A stretch of DNA of 64,000 bases, taken from NCBI GenBank assembly GCA_016584305.1, contig JACEEZ010002750.1:1-64000 (forward strand). Direction: 5' to 3'. Below are positions 41,040-50,421 of this stretch, one piece after another. The translations under genes and the position numbers were made by a program. Source of the stretch: Chionoecetes opilio. Taxonomy: Eukaryota; Arthropoda; Malacostraca; Decapoda; Majidae. A model generated the notes under the pieces. That model was not told where the DNA came from. It saw only the letters and a list, made by a program, of their open reading frames with translations, and did not search any database. The first letter of the stretch is position 1, and each line of letters opens with the position of its first letter.

Positions 41040-41155
41040 ACATATATCATCATAATCCTATTAATATTATATATATATATATATATGTATATATAATATT
41101 ATATATATATATATATATTATATATATATATATTATATATATATATATATATCTT
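41040..41155. repeat. TA microsatellite
   Basis: Imperfect (TA)n tract of about 110 bp. Open frames across it are artefacts of the repeat. Confidence 0.9.
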
Positions 41156-41504
41156 TGGTCCATTAAGTTTATTTCGAGGTAGTATTGTTTGTTTCAACAT
41201 TCTATTATCAATAACATTAATTTTGTAAAATTGTTTATATAAAATACATGTTTCATACATGAATCATTATTAGCACATCATTTTAGTGACCCGTCTTGAC
41301 AGCAAACAGTTGTCATTGACTCATTTGTGTTTTCATTTCAATGTTTCATGATGATATTTCAGGTTTTTCGAGACGGAAATATGTTAAGAAAATATATAAG
41401 TTATCCATCAAATATCAATAGTTATCTTTTTACACGAGCATAGGAAAATGTTTGATAGATTTCATGATAAACTATTAATAATGGTGATAATCTTACTATA
41501 ATGA

Positions 41505-41576
41505 AAATAGTTATATATATTATATATATATATATTATATATATATTATATATATTATATATTATATATATATATA
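41505..41576. repeat. TA microsatellite abutting mariner
   Basis: (TA)n immediately before the mariner end at 41577. A second TA-rich tract follows the other mariner end (45955-46085). The pair suggests one microsatellite split by insertion. Confidence 0.85.
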
Positions 41577-41934
41577 CGAGGGGGACCAAAAAGAATTGTC
41601 ATATACTGTCGCCCCGCCGAACACGACAGTTACGTCCTGACCCGTCGGCACGGCAAAATTTGTGTTCGGCGAATAACAGGTTCAATAGGAAAATAGGGGT
41701 TACGTTCCCAGACCATCACTTTTTGGGGGGTCAAAAAAAAATTCACTTTTTTTGATAAGTAAAAAAAATAGGTTACGTTCCCAGACCCTCATTTTTGGAG
41801 GGTAAAAATGTTTACTACTATTTTTGGGTGAATAAGATGAAGGAAACAACTGTTATTACAATTAATATTTTTTATTAATAATAAAAAATACCTTAAAACT
41901 AGAAAAGGGTTTTTTCATTAACTATAAAAAAAAT

Positions 41935-43364
41935 AGAGGTAACAGGCTGCTTGGCTGGTGTAGCAGGAGGCATGGCTGGTGTGCTGGGTGGAGATCACTC
42001 ACTGTCTGTATCATCTGGATCATCAAAGCCACATAATGGGATGGGAGAGACAGATGACATTGATGAGGTAGTATTATCTGGTGTAGCAGGAGTAACAGGC
42101 TGCTGGCTGGTGTAGTAACAGGAGGTGTAGCAGGTGTAGAATGCTTCTTGGCTGGTGTGCTGGCTGGAGATGGTTTGAAGAAAGCTGTGATGGGCTTTTG
42201 GCAAGCAGAGGCCTCCATGCTCCTTAAAGTTTCCTTGTAGGGTATAAGGCCTTCATCCACAACTCTCTTGAACTTGATGCTCCTCTCCTGTATGGGGTCT
42301 TGGTCAGTGAAGAGCTCTGTCAAGTTATCTGCTTCCCTCAGCAAGTTTCTCAATTTCATGATGGTAAACACAGGTCTTGTCTCTGTGTCGTCATCTTCAT
42401 CAGCATTATCACCTGCTTGGTCATCCTCATTCATCTGGATAATCTCTTCCACTGAAGGCTCTGCTCCATGGGAGTCAATGAGTTTCTGCCACATCCTCCT
42501 CAGTCATGTCAGAGAAGCCTTCACCCCCAACAGTGTGTGCCAGGTCTACAATGTCCTTCATTTGCTGAGTGACTGCAGGGAACCCATTGAAGTCGTTGAC
42601 ACACTCAGGCCAGAGTGCATACCAACAGGCATTAAGGGTGCTTGGCTTCACTTCATCCCATGCCTGCTTGATGGTCAAAAGAGCATGTCGGATGTTGTAC
42701 TGCTTCCAGAAGTCCATGAGAGTCATCGTGCTGTCGTCTTCCATCCTCTGGAGTGCTTCTCTGTACACAGCCCTCTGGTAGTTGCACTTGAATGTCTTGA
42801 TCACACCCATGTCCATCGGTTGCAACAGGGAAGTTGTCCTTGGGGGAAGGTAGGAAACGCACACATTCGGATGGTCCAGGTTAAGTGCCTGTGAAGTGTG
42901 TCCACCAGCATTATCCACTAGCAGAACTGCCTTAAATGCCAGATTTTTCTTGGACATGTAGAGCTGCACTTCTGGCACAAAATGTTCGTGGAACCACTCC
43001 TCAAACACCTTCGCTGTCACCCATGCCTTCTTGTTTGATTTCCATACCACTGACAGAAAACGCTTGTTGAGTCCCTTCAGAGCACGTGGGTTGGCAGCAC
43101 GATACACAAGGAGCGGTTTAATCTTGCAGTCCCCTGCAGCATTCCCCACAAACACCAGTGTCAGACGGTCCTTAAATGCCTTGAATCCTGGTAACTTCTT
43201 GACTTCCTTGTGGATGTAAGTCCTATTGCCCATTTTCTTGTAAAATAGGCCAGTTTCGTCCGCGTTGAACACCTGCTCAGGTAGGTAGTCACTGTCTTCA
43301 ATCAGGGACTTGAAGGTGCTGAGGTATGCCTGCGCCCCTTCCTTATCAGCTGACCCACTCTCAC
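41935..43364 (-). CDS. Tigger transposase, catalytic exon
   Basis: Minus strand, starts after acceptor TTTTTTTTCACAG at 43364. GESGSADKEGAQAYLSTFKS; VFNADETGLFYKKMG (first Asp); LVDNAGGHTSQALNL (second Asp); TTSLLQPMDMGVIKTFKCNY (third Asp): the DDD triad of pogo/Tigger DDE_1 transposases is complete. A frameshift near 42480 separates this from the acidic C-terminal part (EPSVEEIIQMNEDD), which ends in a Pro/Thr/Ser-rich tail with QKPITAFF at 42200-42177, a PCNA-interaction-type motif. A further shift occurs near 42100. TIGD-type host proteins are related, but here the terminal repeats show a transposon. Confidence 0.85.
42177..42200 (-). other. PIP-box-like motif in Tigger transposase tail
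   Basis: Encodes QKPITAFF, fitting Q-x-x-I-x-x-F-F. Binding of PCNA by pogo transposase through such a motif has been reported in Drosophila. Confidence 0.6.
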
Positions 43365-43529
43365 CTGTGAAAAAAAACGAAGAAAAAACCTTTTCATTAT
43401 GGGAATATGGCAAGTCAATAGATAGATAGATAGAAGTGTGAAAAAATATTTAATGCTCTTCATTACGGGAATATAGCAAGAGTCAATATTAGATAGATAG
43501 AAGTGTGAAAATATATTGAATGTTTTTAC
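43365..43529 (-). other. Small intron in Tigger transposase
   Basis: Donor CACAG|GTAAAAAC (43529) and acceptor TTTTTTTTCACAG (43365). 165 bp, joins ...HNIART and GESGS in phase. Internally duplicated: a TAGATAGA plus GAAGTGTGAAAA and ATTACGGGAATA-type block of about 75 bp occurs twice. The same intron is present in the left arm. Confidence 0.75.
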
Positions 43530-43724
43530 CTGTGCGAGCAATGTTGTGCAGGCTAAAATGCTGCTTGAATCTATGGAACCACCCATGGCTGGCAATAAAC
43601 CCGGGGCAGGGGAGGATCCAGAAGGCTCCTTCTCTGCTAGGTGGTCGTAGATGCTCCTCGCCTTTTCCCTGATGGCTACGCCGTCCACGTTGCTCTTCCG
43701 CTGGTCCCTTGCTCTGATATCCAC
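43530..43724 (-). CDS. Tigger transposase, CENP-B-type HTH exon
   Basis: After acceptor CGCATAACAG (43725). VAIREKARSIYDHLAEKEPS and, in a shifted frame, FIASHGWFHRFKQHFSLHNI: the second helix-turn-helix of the CENP-B-like DNA-binding region, which recognises the terminal repeats. One frameshift within SGSSPAPG. Ends at a donor in HNIARTG. Confidence 0.75.
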
Positions 43725-43789
43725 CTGTTATGCGTAAATGACAAGAAAAAAACTGCGTAAATACAATGGTACTGTACAACGGTATGCCT

Positions 43790-44220
43790 CAACACACACA
43801 CACACATGCATGCATGCTAACACACCTGCACGTAGCACCACACACACACACACACACACGCCTCAACACAGCCCACACCACCGCAGCACCTGTTAACACA
43901 CCTGCACGTAGCACGACACACACACACACACACACACACATGCCTCAACACAGCCCACACCACCGCAGCACCTGTTAACACACCTGCACGTAAGCACAAC
44001 ACACACACACACATGCCTCAACACAGCCCACACCACCGCAGCACCTGTTAACACACCTGCACATAGCACACACACACACACACACACACACACCGTAGCA
44101 ATGTACACTAGTAACATAGGTAAAACACATACTTTATTCATATGAAATAATAACCACCTGTAACACCCTTACCACCACCCGAGCACCTGTTAGCACACCA
44201 CATGTAGCAAACACACACAA
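43790..44220. repeat. About 70-bp CA-rich minisatellite, about five units
   Basis: Units contain a CA run, GCCTCAACACAGCCCACACC, ACCGCAGCACCTGTTAACAC and ACCTGCACGTAGCAC. They lie in the first intron of the Tigger gene. The left-arm equivalent has about eleven units. Non-coding. Confidence 0.85.
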
Positions 44221-44329
44221 AACATAAACTTTAGTATATAGGTAAAAAACATTAACTCACTGTTCAGTATTTTACTCCATCTCTCTAGCACGGGTTCACG
44301 TCGGCTCACAGAAGCACCTTTCTAGGACA

Positions 44330-44510
44330 TCACATCTTCGACACGCTTGTCTTATTTTTCAACGGTCTTCCAGATGGTTTCAACAGTGGCCTCTGCAGGC
44401 CAAATTCTTGCTCCGTAGCAGACCGCCTAGGTCTATCAATCACAGCAAGCACACCACTTCTTGCTAGAGACAACACTTTCCTCTTCTCGCTTGACCTGGA
44501 GTAGTGGGCC
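44330..44510 (-). pseudogene. Probable N-terminal exon of Tigger transposase
   Basis: Minus strand reads KRKVLSLARSGVLAVIDRPR, then ATEQEFGLQRPLLKPSGRPL. Basic KRKxLSL and the following helix resemble the start of the first CENP-B-type HTH (EFGL-type second helix). Frames are imperfect. Start codon not fixed. Confidence 0.4.
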
Positions 44511-44954
44511 GAACGCTTGGTAAGACAGTGGCCAGCAGGAGAGCACGACGTGAGGCAACCAGCAGCAATCGAGCAAGAAGAAACTACTGTACAGCTCTGG
44601 CGGCCCAGCTTGGCCGTCCCAGGCTTGCCCCTGGCAAAATGGCCGCCGACACATCTGACAACATCCGCCAGGAAATTCAAATCGTGTATCGCGAGGGAAA
44701 ACAGTGCGGCAAGTCATGGGATATTTACTATCGTGTAGGCGAGTTTCGTGCAGGCGAGACTCAGGTTCGGCGGGTCCGACAGTATTGTATGAATTTTACA
44801 TGTTTACACTTTTATCACCTTCAAAGATTCTCCCGTGAAGCAGCACGTCCAACGTTTTCCCCTGTACAAAACATTCTGAACTCTAGCAAGATTGCCTTAT
44901 ACGCTCCGTCATTTTCTTCTAAACTCTTCCCGTCGCAAACGTTCCTTTGAGGAT

Positions 44955-45800
44955 CTTTTCTCATTCGGGGACAAAAAATCGCGAGAAAATCGGTGAATAG
45001 GGAGTGGTGGTAAATGGGGTCATGCCATTTTGTGAAACTTCAGCACCCAAGGCGTTGTGGCTAGCGCATTGTCGTGATGCAACCCACTCTCCCTTTCCAC
45101 AGTTGGCGTTTCGTCTCCTGCGTCTCGCAAACGCTTCAGAAATTTCCAAGAAATAGTCTGGTGAAAAGTTTGACCAGGAGGAACAAATTCTTGTGGAATT
45201 CTCTGCATCGAAAAACAAATCAACTTCTTGACATTGAACTCACTTGACGTGCTTTTTTGGTCGTGTGACGTTGGAGCTTCCGTTGACTTGACTTCGTTCG
45301 TTTCCGGTCGTGCCGTAGCAAAAGCTTCCTCACCGTGAGAGCATTCGAAAAAAGGTATGGTCAATTCAACTGTTCCTTCAGTCCGACACGCATTATTCGT
45401 GACTGCTTGATCGTCCTGAGCAAGCGAGGCCACCATTGTCGCTGCAACTCTTCATCCCCAATTCCTCATTCAATTCGTTGCAAAGCTCCAGAACACCATC
45501 AAATCAACAATTCGCCAATAGATCGGCGACATCCTCCAAGATCAGTTCATGAATTTTTGTGGTTTTCATCTCGTTCGGAGGTTGAACGGTCGCCTGAACG
45601 AGGTTGGTCTTCCAGCGACAATTGAACTTCCAAGCGTGCACCCTCGTAATTGTGTCTGTGCTCATGGCAGCATCCTTGTAAGCTGTTTTAAGCATGATAA
45701 CTGTTTCGGCTTGCCGGTTTCCCCAGCAAAAAACGAATTCAGGCAGCACGCTGCTCCTTCCTTTCATCCCTTGTAAAAATAGACGAAAATGCGCAAAGCC
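44955..45800 (-). pseudogene. Mariner transposase, inactive
   Basis: Minus strand: MKGRSSVLPEFVFCWGNRQA, ETVIMLKTAYKDAAMSTDTI, a linker, KKLICFSMQRIPQEFVPPGQ, KFLKRLRDAG, GLHHDNALA and PFTTTPYSPIFSRFFVPE. Mariner transposases use D,D34D: the first Asp region (ITGDESW) reads HGEEAF here, the second (HHDN) is kept, and the third (PDLAPCD) reads PIFSRF, so two of three catalytic positions are lost. Frameshifts near 45500 and 45430. Sequence resembles the SETMAR/Hsmar-type branch. Confidence 0.75.
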
Positions 45801-45954
45801 TTCAACAAAGGTCGAACCACGGGCTGTACGTCTCCCGCTATGACGCCAGTTAGCAGACGATGCTGAGGGTGCCTCATGCGGCATTTCGCTGCGAACTGAC
45901 TAGGTTTGTCCCACAGAACTATTCCGATTACTTTGGTCGCCTCGGTACTATACA

Positions 45955-46085
45955 GTACATAATATAATATTAGTAATTAATATATTAGATATATAATATA
46001 TATATATTTTTGTATTATATATCAGTATAGATATATACGTACTATATACTAGATATGTACTATCATAATATATACATTATAATAG
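45955..46085. repeat. TA-rich tract beyond mariner
   Basis: Imperfect TA-rich sequence after the second mariner end, mirror of 41505-41576. Confidence 0.75.
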
Positions 46086-46119
46086 GTGCAAACCATAGTA
46101 TACTTGTGTTTTGCTATCA

Positions 46120-46290
46120 GATCTTATAAGCTGTATTGAAGCATGATAACGCGGTGACACTGATTGTTTTTAACGTTTCAACTATAACATAAGCTCACCA
46201 GCAATCGATCAACATTTTTTCTTGTAAAAATGAACAATAAAAGGCGCAAAAAGCCTTCAAAAAATGGGGGGTGAGACCTCCTCACCACCA
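46120..46290 (-). mobile_element. Second mariner N-terminal fragment
   Basis: CTTGTAAAAATGAACAATAA and the GGCGCAAAAAGCCTTC block repeat the sequence at about 45770-45810, and AAGCATGATAACGCGGTGAC resembles 45690-45705. Degraded, non-coding. Confidence 0.5.
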
Positions 46291-47326
46291 CCAAAACCAG
46301 TCCTTGCGCACAGGGCCTTCAACCCCGCTTGTGTTCTTTTAAACCATGTGGTTAATCCCACTCCCTGCGATGTTTATTGGTAGGGTGTAGTTTTTTTATT
46401 ACTGTTTTATAAGTCTTATTTTTATTAGGTTAGGACTTTTATGCGTAATCATTTTATATTTGGTAGATTTTCTTTTTAACAAAAAAAAATGTTGTATCCG
46501 ATTTTAGGCTATGATGGCTTATGGTATAGCCAAACCGTTTCCAATAAACAATCAGATGTTTCTACCCGCGCTGGTTAATCTTCATTATAAGATCTCGCTT
46601 CCCTCATGGGAAAGTATTGCCTCTCTCTCTCTCTCATCTCTATATAGTATATATCAATATATATATCATTATGTGTAGATAATTCTTATTTAATTATGCT
46701 ATTAATACTATCATTCATTAAGACAGCGATTACTTGTATAACTGTTACAGTGGTGGCAGTTCGCCGCGACCGCGATCAGGTCACCCAGGGTGCAGATTTA
46801 CACTTCTTTTATAAGAACCTTTAACAGTGGAGGCGAGAGAGAACATTCAGAGAGGAAAGAGAGAGTTGTGTTTCACAGAATACATGTAGGGTTACTATAT
46901 TTTTGTTCATATTGTGAATCTTTGATTGACGGCGCACTTAGTAATGATTTGAATACAGTGACTTAACTTCTGTTCAAAGCCTAATTATTTTTGTCTGTCC
47001 CCGAAAACAGCCTGGTGATCACTTCCAAGTTCTGGGGCCGGATGTTCAAACATTCGTGACTTCCGCCTCTAAGATCATCTTAGTGGCGTTCTTATCGGCC
47101 ATCTTAGATCTTTGGGCTACGACACCACACATTGTAATTTTCAAAGGACCGTCCGAATGTTCTTAGCTCACGGATGATGCGATCTTCAAGCTCGTTCCGT
47201 TCCGTTCCGATAATGAAATGGAACCCAGCTGACTGTCGTTGCCAATCGAGGAAAGATTTGCATCAACCTTGGGGTGGTTTGTTTAGCCCAATCATAATGC
47301 ACAGTCAGAATGTAACAAACAGTACA
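46291..47326. other. Non-coding DNA with short CT and TA repeats
   Basis: A CT/TA microsatellite at 46615-46670. No recognisable gene. Mixed AT-rich DNA. Confidence 0.5.
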
Positions 47327-47500
47327 TGCCTCCGCAAGGGAAAATATCACAACACTGCCTCCACAAGGGAACTATCACAACACTCCTCCCCAAGGGAAAA
47401 TATCACAACACTGCCTCCAACAAGGGAAATATCACACACTGCCTCCACAAGGAAATATCACAACACTGCCTCCACAAGGGAAATATCACAACACTGAAGA
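47327..47500 (+). repeat. 28-bp tandem repeat (about 6 units)
   Basis: Unit ATCACAACACTGCCTCCACA plus AGGGAAAT, with small deletions. Confidence 0.8.
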
Positions 47501-47649
47501 CTATACTCACTAATACCTCCTGTCGAGTGAGTCCCCACTCAAAAAATTCAAACTTATAACCTCAATATAACCTAACTCTGGTAAAATTATAGTTCTTTCC
47601 TGCCCTTAGGTCTTGACTAGGAGGTTATTGGTAGGGTTAGATAGTTATC

Positions 47650-48315
47650 ATGAGGTTAGCTTATAATTTTTTTTTTATTTTTTTTTTTTTTTTTTTTTTT
47701 TGTTTTTTTTTTTTATTATTTTGGGGGGTCCTTTAGGACTTTGGGTGGGGTGACGGGAGGTTAAAGGGGTAACTCTCCCCCTTTATAATACGTTTTTAGA
47801 GGTATCTGAGGGCTCTGTAAAGGGCTGAGAAAAAAACCCTAATAAGGCGGGAAAAACATTATATTTTATCGTTTTAGCCTAGCGCGAATTATTATATTGA
47901 ATTGAATTATTAATAGCTGCCACTTACACACCCATTGGTTAAAAATTTCGTGTAGTGGGCTTTCACCGATTTCGAGGCCGAAACTTAGTTTTTCTGAATA
48001 GTTTTGATGTGATTGAATGAATATTGCACTTTGTTTTTGTCAGAAATAAATGTTTGTTTACAGGTATGGGGGAATGTAGCAGTGGCAAACCTTGCACTGG
48101 CCCTCGCATTGGGGGCTGCCATATTATTGATCATTTTATTTTTTTCTTGATATCATCTGTTACTAAACCAAACCCCACCTCTAACCAAACGTACTCTGAT
48201 TTAACTAACTTAACCGGTTCTGGGGGGTGAATAACGGTAGATTTTCAGTAGTACATGTAACGCCATTATTATTTCAATTATACCAATTAGTCCATGATCC
48301 AAGACCCTAAAAAAA

Positions 48316-48350
<35 letters not shown>

Positions 48351-48687
48351 AAATAAAAAAAAAAATAGAATTTTGGGATATCGGTACCACCCGGGTGACT
48401 AATTTCTCTTGGTGTTTTTAGCTTCTACATGTCTCCTAGTTTATGTTTTGATATGCTAGCCTTTGCACACTGGTAGCTTAATGGTCGTTATCAACTCTTG
48501 AATAGACAACCCCTACCGAAAATTCAGAAAATTTTAAATGTCAAATTTGGGGACAGGAAATGCCTAAATTGTCACTAAAATGAATTTAGTAATTGTCATC
48601 TTTAATACAATCCTGTAAATACACACTAAGCATGCCATGGTGCTTGTACTTACTATTATGGAGAGGGCCAATTAATCCTCCTCATAT
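47650..48687. other. 3' flank of the nuclease-like gene
   Basis: AT-rich with long poly-T and poly-A tracts. No gene seen. TGTAGCAGTGGCAAACCTTG at 48076 recurs in the second copy. Confidence 0.5.
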
Positions 48688-50386
48688 CATCTAACGTCAG
48701 ACTCGGAATCTGACTGTTGTGCTACCGGCTCTTCTTCAATAGCCTTGTTCTGGCATGTCTGTAACCTGCCCATGTCCGTACACTTTCAGGCCTGGTGCTG
48801 AGCAAGTGCACTTAGGGAGTTCGCATGACCGCACACACTTGGGCAGGAGCAGTATGCTGCAAACAGCATCTGGGCTTGTGAGCCTCGCATCAAGTTGACA
48901 TCAAGCTTGCCGTCCTCACGTCATCCAGCCCCAGCAGTCTGTTTGGTTCGCAACAAATGGCTGGCTCTGCAGACTTTCTCCTCCGATCGCAGCCTGGTAG
49001 TTTGCACGTATGCATGCATGAAGAGGCAGTCCTCACAGGAAGGAGTTGACTTGACTCCACCTCTCCACGTCTCGCACAGAACAGCTTCACCGAAGCTTGT
49101 TCCCTCAGTTGTGTGGGTGATGGCAGGTACATGTGGCCGGTTGATTTCCTGTAGCTTCTCAAAGAGTTCAGGAGACACCTTCCCATGACGCCCAAGTTCG
49201 TGGAAGCATCCTGGTATGTCTTGTCCATCTTTCACCTGCTTGAGTGTCGTCATCTTCCCCCGGCCAGCGCGAATGCACTGACGGTATCACAGCCTGTAAA
49301 GGCATGCATACCAATCAATGATCACACACGCTACCTCCAGTGTACGGATCATGTGGTTGGGATATCCAGGAATCTTGTCCGGTTCTTCCGTCCCGCACTT
49401 CTGGAACAGTGGATGGGGATCTTGTGGCACATCCCAGACACAGACCATGACGTCTGTATCCCTCTGCAGTGATGATGACAACTTTACACAGATTCTGCTG
49501 CATGAAGTCATGGAGAAGGAGGCGTGTGTCTGCTTCTTCTTGACTTGACTTAAGCTGCAGGAGCCTCGTCCCACTGCTCTTTGTGATCTTGAAGCGAGCT
49601 GCTCACATGTGACATACAGCTCCTTGCCCTCGAGCTTCTCCCTGTGCTGTGGTTTTTTCCATTCTTCTACCAGGAACTTGATGAACTTGCCCTTGTTGGA
49701 GACTACCGAGTAACTTTCTCCACTGCTGGGATGTTTCCCGGTTTGAATGTTCTTGAAATGGATCCCTTGGCCCTGCACTTCTGTTGGCTCGTCCTGCTCT
49801 TTTGATGGATGTCTCTTGTAGCGTCAAACACAACATCATGCTCCTTCGCTTAGCAACCCTCTGGACAAGCGAGACTCAGTGCGTGCCTGCAGCTGTGCAA
49901 AAGTGTTGTCGTTTCCCTTCATTTCTGGACCAGGCTCATCCATCAATTATGGTAGCAGAGGGGCTCGGGGATCACCTCTGCAGGATAAACCATTCCTCTC
50001 AACTCCTGCTAGGGCATCCTTGTTGGTCTTGCGGAGGACCCATCACCGCTGCAAGTGCCCATGTGCAAAGGCCCAGGGGATGAGCCAAGAACATCACTCA
50101 TTTTGAGCTTTCTGTTCTCAGCAACAAGGATCATCTGGCCCAATAGGTTCCTGTCAGCCTTCAAGATAGCCTCCTTGGCATGGCCTTGGAGCGTGGCTTC
50201 ATTCTGAGGTTCGACGTCTCAGTTTCGTCTTCGTCATCGTGTCATGAAACTGTATAGTTGGCGTATCGGTCTCCAGGCGCTCTTCCTTGAAGGCTTTGAT
50301 ATGCATCCTCCTCCGATGTCTTAGGCCCCTAGAAGGTCTTTGGCACCTTCTGGGTGTTGCTGTAGCCCCCCCCCCCCCCCCCACCC

Positions 50387-50421
<35 letters not shown>

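Larger units (their letters stand above)
41606..44782 (-). mobile_element. Tigger/pogo-type DNA transposon
   Basis: 3177 bp. Ends CTGTCGCCCCGCCGAACACG (41606) and, inverted, CTGTCGGACCCGCCGAAC (44782), each flanked by TA (41604-41605, 44783-44784), the pogo-group target duplication. It encodes an intron-containing DDD transposase on the minus strand. Confidence 0.85.
41577..45945 (-). mobile_element. Mariner-like element containing a nested Tigger
   Basis: Left end CGAGGGGGACCAAAAAGAAT (41577) and, on the opposite strand, right end CGAGGCGACCAAAGTAATCG (45945) are inverted terminal repeats flanked by TA. The transposase lies at 44955-45800 (minus). The 3' region of the element is cut after about 30 bp of the left end by the Tigger at 41606-44782. 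Without Tigger the element is about 1.2 kb, the normal mariner size. Confidence 0.8.
35253..46085 (+). repeat. Right arm of giant inverted repeat (cleaner copy)
   Basis: Inverted counterpart of 1-11500. Reading frames, splice sites and tandem units are much better preserved here. It begins immediately at the gap edge. Confidence 0.85.

Noticed and set aside
40988..41182. Ile/Tyr-rich open frame
   Set aside because: Pure TA microsatellite translation.
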